From: Natrononativus amylolyticus
Lineage (GTDB): Archaea > Halobacteriota > Halobacteria > Halobacteriales > Natrialbaceae
Length of the DNA stretch: 64,000 nucleotides
Direction of reading: 5' to 3'
Assembly: GCF_024362525.1 (NCBI RefSeq)
Contig: NZ_CP101459.1
Span: forward strand, 186,001-250,000
Part shown: piece after piece, positions 8,122 through 17,760 of the stretch
Numbering within the stretch: the stretch's first letter is position 1
Layout of the letters: each line of letters begins with the position of its first letter
Made by a program: the position numbers and the translations under genes
The notes under the pieces: generated by a model
The model's input: only the letters and a program-made list of their open reading frames with translations
Database searches by the model: none
Told to the model about the DNA's origin: nothing

Positions 8122-8181
8122 CGTCGGGGATCTTCCTGTCTCATGTTCACGTTGTCTGTGTTCACTCGAGAGCGCGACCGA

Positions 8182-9660
8182 TCAGCCGTACTGCTCGGCC
8201 AGCCGCTCGGCGTGTTCCTCTCGGCCCGTCTCGATCAGGTGGTCGATGTACGGCTCGAGGTGGTCCCACGTGTAGTAGGGCCCCTTCTCGCCCAGCACGT
8301 TCCACATCGGGTCGGTGAACGCACCCGGCGCGTGCGGGTTGCCGCCGTTCTCGTCGTTGACCGTCTCGAAGCGGCGCTCGTCGTGCCACCGCTGGAGTTG
8401 TGCCAGCCCCGCGTCGACGATCTCCGGCCGTTCGTCGGCGAGGTTCGTCGTCTCGTGGGGGTCCGCGGCGAGGTCGAACAGCATGACGTCCTCGAGGTCG
8501 CTCTTGAACGCGGTGTGGTAGGTCCGGATCAGGAGCCAGTCGGCCCAGCGAACGCTCCGCTGGCAGGTCCAAGTGCCCTGGCTCAACACGAGCGACTCGC
8601 GGCCGCTCTCCTCGCCTTCGGTGACGGTGTCGGCGAAGGACTCGCCGTCCCAGCCGTCGGGGGCCTCTCCGCCGATCAGATCGACCAGCGTCGGGGCCAG
8701 ATCGAGCTGGTAGCGCAGCCCGTGGTCCGTCCCCGGTTCGACGTCCGGTCCGCGGACGATCAGCGGGACGTTACACGCCGGTTCGTCGGCCGTCTGGTGG
8801 TCGCCGTAGACGTTCAGTTCGCCGAGGTTTTCGCCGTGGTCGCCGCTGAGCACGATCAGCGTCTCCTCGAAGACGCCCTTCTCGCGCAGCAGGTCGAACA
8901 GCTTCCCGATGTGGTGGTCCATGTAGCGGACGCCGACGTCGTAGCCGTCAACCATCTTCGCGAAGTCCTCGCGCGAGGCGATCTCGTCGGGCATCCGGTC
9001 GTACTCCCAGGTGCCGCCCCACCCTTTCAGGTCCTGGGCGCTGTGAGCGCCGCTTTCCTCGTAGTGGTCGGCGATCATCTCCTCGGTGAGCCAGTCGGGA
9101 GTGGGGTCGTCCGAAAAGGGGTTGCCGTAGTCGGCGGGCGTGCGGTAGGGCGTGTGCGGATCCCAGAAGTTGACGTGGAGGTACCAGTCGTCCTCGTCGG
9201 CGTGGGACTCGAGCCAGTCGCGGGCGTGGGGGTAGACCTCGTCGGCGCTCTCGCCGCCGTTGCCGCCGGTGTCGTAGAGTTCGCGAAAGCCCTCGACGAC
9301 CTGCCAGCCGTCGTGGCGCGCCGGGAACGGGCTGATCATCGCGGTGTAGAACCCCTCGTCTTTGAGGATCGACGCGAGCGTCCGGTACTCGCGAGGGTAC
9401 TTCGCGCGCCGCGGTTCGCCGACCCGCCGCGGGTCGGCGTTGCGTCCGCCGTGGTTGATTACGCCCGTGTGGATGCCGAACCGGCCGGTGTAGAACGCGG
9501 TCCGGGAGGGCAGGCAGGGCGCGTCGGAGGTGTAGACGTTGGTGAACGTCCGCCCGTCGGCCGCGAGGTCGTCGATGTTCGGCGAGGTGTCCCGCTCGTA
9601 GCCGTAACACCCCAGGTGATCCGGGCGCAACGAGTCGCAGTCGATGTACAGTATTCGCAT
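8182..9660 (-). CDS. Type I (formylglycine) sulfatase
   Basis: The 492-residue protein has the S1 sulfatase layout. It has N-terminal metal ligands in LYIDCDSLRPDHLG, the maturation motif APCLPSRTAFYTGR with Cys49 as the residue converted to formylglycine, HVNFWDPHTPY, and LSGDHGENLGE with the second metal Asp/His. It should remove sulfate esters from sugars. There is no signal peptide, so desulfation is probably intracellular. No formylglycine-generating enzyme or radical-SAM maturase is in this window, so maturation must rely on a gene elsewhere. A TATA-like CGTTATTGCC (9681-9690, minus strand) precedes the ATG. The BNR/LamG gene follows in the same operon. Confidence 0.9.
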   Translation of the reverse strand: MRILYIDCDSLRPDHLGCYGYERDTSPNIDDLAADGRTFTNVYTSDAPCLPSRTAFYTGRFGIHTGVINHGGRNADPRRVGEPRRAKYPREYRTLASILKDEGFYTAMISPFPARHDGWQVVEGFRELYDTGGNGGESADEVYPHARDWLESHADEDDWYLHVNFWDPHTPYRTPADYGNPFSDDPTPDWLTEEMIADHYEESGAHSAQDLKGWGGTWEYDRMPDEIASREDFAKMVDGYDVGVRYMDHHIGKLFDLLREKGVFEETLIVLSGDHGENLGELNVYGDHQTADEPACNVPLIVRGPDVEPGTDHGLRYQLDLAPTLVDLIGGEAPDGWDGESFADTVTEGEESGRESLVLSQGTWTCQRSVRWADWLLIRTYHTAFKSDLEDVMLFDLAADPHETTNLADERPEIVDAGLAQLQRWHDERRFETVNDENGGNPHAPGAFTDPMWNVLGEKGPYYTWDHLEPYIDHLIETGREEHAERLAEQYG

Positions 9661-9741
9661 ACCATGTGCTCACACTCCCCGGCAATAACGTTTTCTCGAT
9701 GCGACCGTCTCGTCGGCGGAACTGTCTTCAGACGGAACGCA

Positions 9742-9749
9742 TCTTTATT
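9742..9749 (+). promoter_or_regulatory. TATA box for the GNAT gene
   Basis: TCTTTATT lies 32-39 nt before the ATG at 9781. The 120-bp divergent spacer with the sulfatase gene also carries a minus-strand TATA-like CGTTATTGCC at 9681-9690. Confidence 0.45.
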
Positions 9750-9780
9750 GCCGTGGGACGTCTCGTAGCCGGTACGACGC

Positions 9781-10932
9781 ATGACGGACAGCAGCCCACG
9801 CCTCGCCACGACGGACGACTACCCCAGGATCACCGAACTCATCGACCGCTACTTCGCCTACGAGCGAGACGGTATGGCCGCCAGACTCCCGTTCTGTTAC
9901 GACCCCGACCGGCCAGAGCGTCACGCGGTCGTCGAGGTCGACGGTCGGATCGCCAGTCACATTGCGGCGGTCCCCCAGACGCTCGCCGTCGGCGACGACA
10001 CCGTCGAGTGCTGGGGCATCGGCGGCGTCGCGACCGACCGGCGCTACCGCGGCAACGGCTACATGAGCGACCTGCTCGAGTTCTGGCTCGATCGGATGGC
10101 GGACGAGGGGGTTCCGCTGTCGGAACTCAGCGGGAACCGCCAGCGGTACGGCCACTTCGGCTACGAGCGCGCCGGCATCGAACACCGGTACCCGATCGAC
10201 GAGCGGTCGTTCGCCGGGACGCCGGCGGCGGCCGACGACGGCGTTATTTCGGTGTACGACGGCGACGCCGACCGGCTCTCGACGCTCCGCGAGCTCCACG
10301 AGCGCGAACCCTACCGCGTCGTGCGAGACCGCGAACTGAGCGAGATCACCTTCGGCCAGCGCGGTCTCGAGACGCTGTGTTACGACGGACCCGAGGGGCC
10401 GGCGTACCTCAGCCTCAGCCGGGAGAGCCGCAGCCGAACGGTAAGGGAGTTCGGCGGCTCGCGTGGCGGCGTCGAAACGCTGCTCGCACACGTCCTCGCA
10501 GTCTACGATCTGAACGAACTGACGGTGTGTGTCCACCCCCGCCACCCGCTCGATTCGCTGTTCCACGAGCACAGCCGCTACTGGAGCCAGCGGCCCCACC
10601 GCCTGCTGAACGTCCGGAGCCTCGAGGGGCTGTTCGAGAGCTTCGAAAGCCAGCTCGAGGCCAACTGGCGCGAGAGCGGCCGCACCGAATCCGGCAGCCT
10701 CTCCCTGGGCCTCGCAGAAACCGGTGAGGCGGTCGAAATCGCGTACGGCCCCGGCGAGCTGTCCGTCGACACGCGGGCGGACACCGACCCCGATCTCACC
10801 CTCGACCGGCTCTCGATGACGACGCTCCTGTTCGGCTTCCACGAGCACATGCGAGAGACCAAACTCTCGGAGCCGGTGCTGGCGGCGGCGCTCCCGCTGC
10901 AGTTCTACATCTGGCCGACAGAACACGTCTGA
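9781..10932 (+). CDS. GNAT N-acetyltransferase of the Eis-like type
   Basis: The 383-residue protein has an N-terminal GNAT fold with the acetyl-CoA pyrophosphate loop GVATDRRYRGNGYM (about 82-95). A second GNAT-like half follows, then a C-terminal sterol-carrier-like region (about 290-383). This three-part layout and length match Eis-type acetyltransferases. The family acetylates amino groups on varied substrates including amino sugars. The substrate here is unknown. The gene stands alone between the divergent sulfatase operon and a convergent Gfo/Idh/MocA gene. Confidence 0.75.
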   Translation: MTDSSPRLATTDDYPRITELIDRYFAYERDGMAARLPFCYDPDRPERHAVVEVDGRIASHIAAVPQTLAVGDDTVECWGIGGVATDRRYRGNGYMSDLLEFWLDRMADEGVPLSELSGNRQRYGHFGYERAGIEHRYPIDERSFAGTPAAADDGVISVYDGDADRLSTLRELHEREPYRVVRDRELSEITFGQRGLETLCYDGPEGPAYLSLSRESRSRTVREFGGSRGGVETLLAHVLAVYDLNELTVCVHPRHPLDSLFHEHSRYWSQRPHRLLNVRSLEGLFESFESQLEANWRESGRTESGSLSLGLAETGEAVEIAYGPGELSVDTRADTDPDLTLDRLSMTTLLFGFHEHMRETKLSEPVLAAALPLQFYIWPTEHV

Positions 10933-10969
10933 ACGGCCAGTTTTCCCGCCGATCGCGGCGTCGGTTTCC

Positions 10970-12013
10970 TCAGAGCGTGACGGGTCCGTGTTTCTCTCCC
11001 GACTCGTAGGCCGCACGAACGATCTCGAGGGCGGCCCGCCCGTCGCGGCCGGTGATCGGCGGCTCCGTCCCCCCGAGCACAGCCTCCGAAAAGTCCTCGA
11101 TCAGACGCACGCCGGAGGGACGGCGCTCGGGGCTCGAGACCTCGTGCCACTCTTCCGCGGGGCCGAGACGGGTCTCGGCGTTCGTCCGGACCAGCAGCGG
11201 CTCCTCGACGACGAGTTCGCCCTCGGTGCCGTAAATCCGGGTTCCCCGTGTCGACCGGTCCCGCGGCGCGTCCTCGAGGAACGAACTCGCGTGGACGGTA
11301 CCGATCGCGCCGTTGTCGTACCGGAGCGTGACGCTACAGAAGTCCTCGACCTCGACGTCCGTGGCGAACGTGTCGAGTTCGGCGTAGACGCGGGCGATCT
11401 CGAGTCCCGTCGCGTAGCGAACGGCGTCGAGGCTGTGAATCGCGTTCATGTTCAACACGCCGCCGCCGCTGTGTTCCCTCGAAGTCCGCCAGTCGGTCTC
11501 CACCCGGCCCGTGTAGCCGCCCGTCCAGTAGCTGTCGGGCTTTCGGACCATGACCTGCACCCGAATGCCGACGACGTCGCCGAGGAAGCCGTCCTCGAGC
11601 AGTTCCTTCGCTCTCTCGACCTGCGGGGAGTACCGCCGGGGCATGCAGACCGAGAGCGCGACGACGTTCTCCGCGCAGGCCGCGATCATCTCGTCGGCCT
11701 CGGCGACGGAGACGGCGATCGGCTTCTCGACCAGCACGTGCTTTCCGGCCTCGGCTGCGGCGATCGTCCCCTTCGCGTGGAGGTGATGCGGGGTCGCGAT
11801 ATACACCGCATCGACCGCCTCGTCCTCGAGGACGTCCGCCGTCGCCGTGGAGTGCGGAACGTCGAAGCGCTCGCCGATGTCTCGCGCGGCGTCGGCGTCG
11901 ACGTCCATCACCGGCCCGAGTTCGGTGTTCTCGGCGCTCGCGATGCTATCTGCGGTTCGCTTGCTCGTGATCTCGCCGCAGCCGAGGACGCCGACGGTGC
12001 AGAGTTCAGACAC
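10970..12013 (-). CDS. Gfo/Idh/MocA-family oxidoreductase
   Basis: The 347-residue protein has an N-terminal Rossmann motif (TVGVLGCGEIT), AVYIATPHHLHA, and the family signature GKHVLVEKPIA with the catalytic Lys of the EKP motif near residue 92. A C-terminal beta-sheet substrate domain follows with GGGVLNMNAIHSLDAVRYATG. Members oxidise or reduce sugars, sugar acids or inositols with NAD(P). I chose the GTG at 12013, directly before SELCTVGVLG. The frame stays open upstream to an ATG at 12136, but that extension is basic and unlike the family. It is divergent from the aldehyde dehydrogenase gene. It is one of six paralogous family members in this window. Confidence 0.85.
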   Translation of the reverse strand: MSELCTVGVLGCGEITSKRTADSIASAENTELGPVMDVDADAARDIGERFDVPHSTATADVLEDEAVDAVYIATPHHLHAKGTIAAAEAGKHVLVEKPIAVSVAEADEMIAACAENVVALSVCMPRRYSPQVERAKELLEDGFLGDVVGIRVQVMVRKPDSYWTGGYTGRVETDWRTSREHSGGGVLNMNAIHSLDAVRYATGLEIARVYAELDTFATDVEVEDFCSVTLRYDNGAIGTVHASSFLEDAPRDRSTRGTRIYGTEGELVVEEPLLVRTNAETRLGPAEEWHEVSSPERRPSGVRLIEDFSEAVLGGTEPPITGRDGRAALEIVRAAYESGEKHGPVTL

Positions 12014-12215
12014 GGATCCCCTTCGAGCCGCCGGCCGACCGCCCGCCGATCGGCGGCCGTCGATGATGTGCGACGCTCCCGTCTGCCGTTCGGATCGCTG
12101 ACATGGGTTGTTCGGAGCGAGGGGCTCCGGTCTCATAACGCTGACGTCGGTTCGGCCGCCGCAACCGTATCAACCGAAAGCTATGTCCCGATTGACGGGA
12201 GTAGTAGCCGAACGC

Positions 12216-13667
12216 ATGTCCGAGACACGCGGCAACTTCATCGGTGGCGAGTGGACAGATTCGGAGTCGAACGAGGCGTTCGTCGTCCGAAATCCGGCGG
12301 ATCCGAGCGACGAGGTCGCGTCGTTCCCGCAGTCGTCGGCCGACGACGTCGACCGCGCCGTCGAAGCGGCGAGCGACGCCGCGGGAGCGTGGGCTGACAC
12401 ACCCGCATCGGAGCGCGGAGCGGTCCTCTCGCGGACCGCACGGGAACTCGAGGCCCGCACCGACGAACTCGCAGAAACGCTCGTGCGGGAGGAGGGGAAG
12501 GCTCGCCCCGAGGCGGCAGGCGAAGTCGGTCGCGCGGCCGACATCTTCGAGTACTACGCGGCGAAGACGCGGGACCTGGGCGGCGTCGTCAAGTCATCCA
12601 GCTCGAGCGGACAGCGCCTCTACACCGTCGCCGAACCGCTCGGCGTCACCGCCCTGATCACCCCCTGGAACTACCCGATCGCGATTCCGGCCTGGAAGCT
12701 CGCACCGGCGCTCGCAGCGGGGAACACGGCCGTACTCAAGCCGGCCACGCTCGCCCCGGAGATCGGCCGCCTGCTGATCGAGTGTCTCGAGGAGGCGGGC
12801 GTCCCCGACGGCGTCGTCAACTACGTTACCGGCTCCGGAAGCGAGGTCGGCGACGCCCTCGTCAGTCACGAAGACGTCGACGCTGTCTCCTTCACCGGCA
12901 GCGCCCGGGTTGGCGACGCTGTCTACCAGCGCGCCGCCGAGGACCAGAAGCGAGTGCAACTCGAGATGGGCGGCAAGAACCCGACGATCGTTTCGGAGAG
13001 CGCCGACGTCGAGGAAGCCGCAGAGATCGTCGCCACCGGCGCGTTCGGCGTCACCGGCCAGGCCTGTACCGCCTGCTCGCGGGCGATCGTCCACGAGTCG
13101 GTCCACGACGCGTTTCTCGAAGCCGTCGTCGAGCGCGCCGAAGCCATCGACGTCGGCCCCGGCCTCGAGGGCGGCGAGATGGGGCCGCAGGTCAGCGAGG
13201 ACGAACTCGAGAGCACCCTCGAGTACGTCGACGTCGCGAAACGCGAGGGCGCGACGCTCGAGACCGGCGGCGGCCGGCCCGAAGACGAGCAGTGTGAGTC
13301 GGGGTACTTCGTCGAACCGACGGTATTCTCGGACGTCGACCCCGAGATGCGGATCGCCCAGGAGGAGGTGTTCGGCCCCGTGCTCTCCGTTCTCACCGTC
13401 TCCGACTTCGAGGAGGCGGTCGCCGTCGCCAACGACGTCGAGTACGGCCTCTCGGCGAGTATCGTAACGAACGATCACGCGGAGGCCAACCGCTTCGTCG
13501 ACGACGTCGAGGCGGGCGTCGTCAAGGTCAACCAGAAGACGACCGGCCTCGAGTTGCACGTTCCGTTCGGCGGGATGAAAGCGTCCTCGAGTGAAACCTA
13601 CCGCGAACAGGGCGACGCTGGCCTCGACTTCTACACCATCACGAAAACGGTGTACGACAGCTACTAG
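12216..13667 (+). CDS. NAD(P)-dependent aldehyde dehydrogenase (possible 2-oxoglutarate semialdehyde dehydrogenase)
   Basis: The 483-residue product is a canonical aldehyde dehydrogenase. Its motifs are NFIGGEWTDSES at the N-terminus, the LITPWNYPIAIP oxyanion/cofactor segment, FTGSARVGD, LEMGGKNP with the general-base Glu, and GVTGQACTACSR with the catalytic Cys near residue 283. The motif style resembles haloarchaeal 2-oxoglutarate semialdehyde dehydrogenases, the last step of the non-phosphorylative pentose pathway. Succinate-semialdehyde or glyceraldehyde dehydrogenase is also possible. In-frame upstream starts at 12108 and 12183 add basic, non-family sequence, so I chose the ATG at 12216. 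Confidence 0.85.
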   Translation: MSETRGNFIGGEWTDSESNEAFVVRNPADPSDEVASFPQSSADDVDRAVEAASDAAGAWADTPASERGAVLSRTARELEARTDELAETLVREEGKARPEAAGEVGRAADIFEYYAAKTRDLGGVVKSSSSSGQRLYTVAEPLGVTALITPWNYPIAIPAWKLAPALAAGNTAVLKPATLAPEIGRLLIECLEEAGVPDGVVNYVTGSGSEVGDALVSHEDVDAVSFTGSARVGDAVYQRAAEDQKRVQLEMGGKNPTIVSESADVEEAAEIVATGAFGVTGQACTACSRAIVHESVHDAFLEAVVERAEAIDVGPGLEGGEMGPQVSEDELESTLEYVDVAKREGATLETGGGRPEDEQCESGYFVEPTVFSDVDPEMRIAQEEVFGPVLSVLTVSDFEEAVAVANDVEYGLSASIVTNDHAEANRFVDDVEAGVVKVNQKTTGLELHVPFGGMKASSSETYREQGDAGLDFYTITKTVYDSY

Positions 13668-13788
13668 AGCCGTCCAAAGGGCAGCTGGCGTCAACCAGCG
13701 GGTCGTCGTTCGTCCGTCGCGGCCTCGAGCGAACCGACGAAAGACACCCGGGCGGGTGGGTCGGCGTGATCGAACCGTTCGGGGACGG
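13668..13788. other. Convergent intergenic spacer
   Basis: This 121-bp gap lies between the convergent stops of the aldehyde dehydrogenase and the first heparinase-like gene. I see no gene and no clear T-rich terminator run. Confidence 0.4.
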
Positions 13789-16700
13789 CTATTCGGCCGA
13801 CCACGACGAGACGAGCGGAATCGTCACGTCGTCGTCCTCGTCGATGATGTACCGGTAGCCGCCGTCTTCGAGCTGGTCGGGGTCCTCGAAGTCGCGGGTG
13901 AACGTCTTGTCGCCGACGTCGACCGTGACGAGGTTACCCCGGCCGCTCGAGAGCCCTTCGATCGGGTAGGCGCCGTTACCGCGACCGCGACGACTGCGTC
14001 CGAACGGCGGCTCCTCGGGGTCGGGGTGGCCCCGCCACGGGTTCGAGTCGTCGTTGTCGACGTAGACGAAGCCGGCGTGGCGCTCGAGTTCGCCGCGGTT
14101 GCCCGCGACCCGCATCGTGAGCTCGTTCTCGAGGCTGATATCGCGCGTGAAGTCCTCGACGAACGCCTGGACGGAGGCCGTCGACTCCTGGATCAGCGAC
14201 TCGCCGTCGACGACGAGGTGGGTGCCGTCGTGGACGTAGGCGTACTCCGGCTCGCCGTTCTCGACGGAGTAGAGGCCGAAGAAGCCCTTGAACTCGAAGG
14301 TGTCGTCGACGACGACGGTTGTGTCGTCGTCGAACGCGCAGACGACGTAGTCGGTCCGGCCGGTCGTCAGCTCGACTCGGACCGCCCGCGCGTTCGTCGG
14401 CTCGCCGTCCTCGTCGACGGCGGGCACGACGTCGACCGAGTCGACGACGCGGTCGCCCTCGTAGTGCTCGATCGTCGAGACGAACGTGCTCTCGAGGTCG
14501 CCGCCCGACCGGTTGAGGAACGCGTAGGGGATCGAGGGCTCCGGCGTCGCACCGTCGGTGCTGTTCGGCGGGTAGCCGTCCGCGATGGCGACCTCGTCGA
14601 ACTCGCCGAAAGATGTCAGCCGCATGGCGACGCCCTCGGCGTTGTCGTCGCGGAGGTCGAAGTGGTCCTCGACGTCCCACTCGATCGAAACCTTCTCGGC
14701 GGGGTCCGCGTCACGCGAGACGTTGTCGAAGTAGTTGTAGCCGGCACCTTCGGCCGCACCCCAGCCGGGGATCCGCTCGTCGTTGTAGTCCTCGTCGGCG
14801 TAGGGAACGTCCTCTCCGGCCAGCGTGCCACCGTCCTGGGGGACGAGCTCGAGCCCCTCGGTGTTCACGTCGGCTCGCGTCCCGTGGAAGCTGTAGAGGT
14901 GGTCCTCGCCGCCCGCGACGCGGAAGAAGTCGACCGCGTAGGAGTGTTCCTCGTCGACGGTGATCCAGGCGACGGCTCGCCGGTACTCGTCGGTCTCCTC
15001 GTAGACGTGCGGCGCCTCGACGTCGATCAGGTTCACGCGCTCGTCTTCGCCGTCGAAGTGACGCGGCAGGCCGACCCAGTGGTGTTGCTGGCCCGCCTTG
15101 TTCACGACGACGGTGTTGTGGCTGATCGTGTTGTCGGTGAAAAAGCGCCGCGGCGGGTGGTCGCCGGTCGACTCGGGATAGCCCAGGTCTCGAGCCAGCT
15201 CCATCTCGTTGGCCGCGAGCCCGACGTTCAGCGTGTCGCGGTGGCCGTGGACGGTGCCGCCGCCCTCGATGCCGTTGCGGCCGTAGTACATCCAGAGCTC
15301 GCGTTTGGTGTTCCCGAGGGTCGAGGCGCCGTCTCTGATCTCGCGATCCGTCGAGTCGAGTAACTCGAGGGTGTACAGCGCCATCCGGTAGCCGTTCGCG
15401 TCCTCGTTCCGACCCACGTTTTCGAAGCGGATCTCGGTCGTTCCCGCCGCCAGTTCGTGCGTGTACGTCAGGGTCTCGCGGCCGCTACCGTCGAACGCGA
15501 AGTCGACCGTGTCGACGTGCTCGTCGTCGATGTACACCTCGTAGATGCCGTAGGTGTCCGCGAACAGCACGTCGACGTCGAGGTCGTACTCGTCGCTCGC
15601 ACCGACGTCGACCGCGAACGTCCACTGTTCGCCCGCCTCGTCCGCGTTGAGCTGGATCGCCTCCGGGAAGCTGTCGTCGACGTGTGTCGACGCCTCCTCG
15701 AACAGAGTCGAGAAGTCGTGGGTGACGCCGTAGGAGACGGTCAGGTAGTTCTCGCCGTCGCGCAGGGCGGCGAAGCCGTAGCCCGCGAGGTTGTCGCTTC
15801 CGAGGTCGAGCGGTCCTTCGGCGTCGATGATCGACTGGATCTCCTCGTCGAGCCCCTCGGGGTCGGCGTCGAAGATCGACCCCTGGATGCCGTCGGTGGA
15901 GTAGCCGTTCAGGAAGTGCCAGAACTGGGCGTAGTAGCTGTCGCCGGTAACGTGGTAGCCGTCCTCGATCCCCGTCTGGCTCACCTGGTAGGGCGGGCTC
16001 ATATCGTAGGTGTGGGTGTCGCCGATCTCCGGGAACACCGTGTCGAGGAGCACGAGGTGGGAGTTGATTCCCAGCGCCTGCTGGAGCTTGGGGTGCTGGT
16101 AGAGGTCCGCGCCGTCGAAGCCGTCGTACCCCTGAAGCACCTCCGCGACTTGCCGGACCGAGGACATCTGGATGCGGTTGTACAGCTGTGCGGCCTCGTG
16201 CCAGTAGCCGTCGCGGTCACAGTCGTTGACGACCGGTACCAGCAGCTCGCCGCCGGTCGTGTTCCAGTTCTCCGGTTCCTCGTCCCAGACGTCGCCGTCG
16301 AAGATCTCGCCGCCGGGCTGGAACAGCCACTCGAGTGCTTCCCTGGTGTACCCCTCCTCGCGAACGTCGTCCTGAACGCGAGCCGAGACCGCGATCGTCG
16401 GGCGCTGGCCCCGGTCGGGGACGAGATCGGAGTTCTTGGCAGCGGGGAGCATCTCCATGATGAAGTTCTCCTCGATGTTCTCGCGAATCGCCTCGACGGA
16501 GTCCTTCGCCGGCAAACCGGGGTACTCGTCGACCCGGCCCTGCAGGAAGTCGAGCACTTCGTCGGCGACGTCCTCGTCGTCGAGGGCGGGGAAGAGCGCG
16601 TCGTACGCCTCGATCAGCGGCCGGACGAGGTTCGTCTCCCAGGAGCCGCCGATGACGCGCCCGGTCTGGCGGCCGCCGTGGTTGTTCCAGAAGCCGTCGA

Positions 16701-17580
16701 GCGACTGGGTGTACTCCGTGAGGTCCATCTCCGGGTAGACGTCCGCGATCCGATCGAGCATGACGAGCCCGGCGACGGCGTACTTCGAGTCGCCCGTCAG
16801 CAGGTAGGCGTCGGCGAGCGAGGGGACGAGGTCGTCGACGCCCCGCGGACGCCAGACGAACCAGTGGTTGTAGTAGGCGACGAAGTTCCAGCGGTTGCCC
16901 GCGCCGAGCCCGAGGTCGTTATTGTCGTCGTGCCAGCCCCAGCCGTCGTCGACGCCCCAGCCCTCGCCCATCTCGGGGTGCTCCTCGTTGACGAGCAGCG
17001 AGTCGTCGGCGAGGTCGGGGTCGAACATCCCGCGGTCGTCGAGGCCGCTCTCGCGGTAGGCCGCGAAGTCGTTCGTCGGGAAGACGAAGTTCCCGTCGCC
17101 GTGGGGGTTGTCGATCGCCGATTCGATCTTCCACGGCCTGTCCGTGCCGGGTTCGCTGTAACCGCCCAGCGCGTTTCGCTCCGAGGTCTCCCCGCCGCCG
17201 CGGGGGATCTTCTGGGAGGTGATCAGGCTCCAGAGACTCTCGAGGTCGGGGCCCCACCGATCGAGGTTCGATTCGGCAGTCGACACCGCGCTGTCCCGCT
17301 CGCTCGCCGCCCAGTCGTAGTTCTGGACGTTCTGGCGGGCGTTCTCGCGCATCTCGGTCGTGTAGAGCGTCGGCCGCGTCTTCAGGTGATAGGCGCCGTC
17401 GCCGCTCTCTTCGGCCGCGACGCTGCCGAAGCCGGTGAACATGCCGCCGACGATTCCTGCCCCGGTCGTCGCCAGCAACGTTCGCCGCGAGAATCCGCTT
17501 CTGTCGCGCGATTCGCCGGTATCGTACCCCGTTTCGTCTGACGGTCCGTTCGGTAGGCCCCGATGGCTATTGCCTGCCAT
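13789..17580 (-). CDS. Tat-exported heparinase II/III-like polysaccharide lyase, paralog 1
   Basis: The 1263-residue precursor has a twin-arginine signal (RR at 32-33, then TLLATTGAGIVGG) and no lipobox, so it is released or loosely bound outside the cell. A long helical part (about 70-600) resembles the alpha/alpha toroid of these lyases. An Ig/CBM-like beta-sandwich (about 630-735, with YGIYEVYIDDEHVDTVDF) is inserted before the lyase beta-domain. That domain carries HGHRDTLNVG near 777 and TISHNTVVV near 817, the typical heparinase II/III metal/catalytic segments. It is larger than characterised members (about 650-770 residues). It should cleave a uronate-containing glycan by beta-elimination. 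It is the lone member here; two paralogs lie at 25.5-33.1 kb. Confidence 0.85.
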   Translation of the reverse strand: MAGNSHRGLPNGPSDETGYDTGESRDRSGFSRRTLLATTGAGIVGGMFTGFGSVAAEESGDGAYHLKTRPTLYTTEMRENARQNVQNYDWAASERDSAVSTAESNLDRWGPDLESLWSLITSQKIPRGGGETSERNALGGYSEPGTDRPWKIESAIDNPHGDGNFVFPTNDFAAYRESGLDDRGMFDPDLADDSLLVNEEHPEMGEGWGVDDGWGWHDDNNDLGLGAGNRWNFVAYYNHWFVWRPRGVDDLVPSLADAYLLTGDSKYAVAGLVMLDRIADVYPEMDLTEYTQSLDGFWNNHGGRQTGRVIGGSWETNLVRPLIEAYDALFPALDDEDVADEVLDFLQGRVDEYPGLPAKDSVEAIRENIEENFIMEMLPAAKNSDLVPDRGQRPTIAVSARVQDDVREEGYTREALEWLFQPGGEIFDGDVWDEEPENWNTTGGELLVPVVNDCDRDGYWHEAAQLYNRIQMSSVRQVAEVLQGYDGFDGADLYQHPKLQQALGINSHLVLLDTVFPEIGDTHTYDMSPPYQVSQTGIEDGYHVTGDSYYAQFWHFLNGYSTDGIQGSIFDADPEGLDEEIQSIIDAEGPLDLGSDNLAGYGFAALRDGENYLTVSYGVTHDFSTLFEEASTHVDDSFPEAIQLNADEAGEQWTFAVDVGASDEYDLDVDVLFADTYGIYEVYIDDEHVDTVDFAFDGSGRETLTYTHELAAGTTEIRFENVGRNEDANGYRMALYTLELLDSTDREIRDGASTLGNTKRELWMYYGRNGIEGGGTVHGHRDTLNVGLAANEMELARDLGYPESTGDHPPRRFFTDNTISHNTVVVNKAGQQHHWVGLPRHFDGEDERVNLIDVEAPHVYEETDEYRRAVAWITVDEEHSYAVDFFRVAGGEDHLYSFHGTRADVNTEGLELVPQDGGTLAGEDVPYADEDYNDERIPGWGAAEGAGYNYFDNVSRDADPAEKVSIEWDVEDHFDLRDDNAEGVAMRLTSFGEFDEVAIADGYPPNSTDGATPEPSIPYAFLNRSGGDLESTFVSTIEHYEGDRVVDSVDVVPAVDEDGEPTNARAVRVELTTGRTDYVVCAFDDDTTVVVDDTFEFKGFFGLYSVENGEPEYAYVHDGTHLVVDGESLIQESTASVQAFVEDFTRDISLENELTMRVAGNRGELERHAGFVYVDNDDSNPWRGHPDPEEPPFGRSRRGRGNGAYPIEGLSSGRGNLVTVDVGDKTFTRDFEDPDQLEDGGYRYIIDEDDDVTIPLVSSWSAE

Positions 17581-17600
17581 GGTTTGCCATGGCGATGCCG

Positions 17601-17609
17601 GTAAATAAC
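17601..17609 (-). promoter_or_regulatory. TATA box for heparinase-like paralog 1
   Basis: On the minus strand GTTATTTAC lies 21-29 nt before the ATG at 17580. A second AT-rich run (minus-strand ACATATAAAA, 17621-17630) is 41 nt or more away. Two CCATGG palindromes (17577-17582 and 17587-17592) overlap the start-codon region. Confidence 0.45.
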
Positions 17610-17730
17610 AGTTACTGTGTTTTTATATGTATTCGATATTTCAGAACAGTAGGACAGAAGTTCGACTCGCGGAACGTCTCCGAAAAACGACCGACTCTGG
17701 TACCCGGCAACGAAGCCACAACGCCACAAG

Positions 17731-17740
17731 AATATTATCG
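17731..17740 (+). promoter_or_regulatory. TATA box for the GH3 gene
   Basis: AATATTATCG ends 21 nt before the ATG at 17761, predicting a leaderless or nearly leaderless mRNA for the GH3/HEAT gene pair. Confidence 0.5.
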
Positions 17741-17760
17741 CCTCGCACGAGAGGGAGCGT

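Noticed and set aside
6526-9768. A very long plus-strand open frame (over 1000 codons) opposite the BNR and sulfatase genes
   Set aside because: It is antisense to two well-recognised proteins, has no family motifs and arises because high-GC, third-position-biased genes rarely contain stop codons on the other strand.
15457-17541. Plus-strand open frame of about 690 codons across heparinase-like paralog 1
   Set aside because: It is the antisense shadow of the lyase gene, with Val/Arg/Asp-rich low-complexity translation, no promoter and no domain.
17577-17592. Two CCATGG palindromes at the start of heparinase-like paralog 1 as an operator
   Set aside because: CCATGG is self-complementary and arises easily around ATG codons. 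It does not recur at the other lyase promoters.
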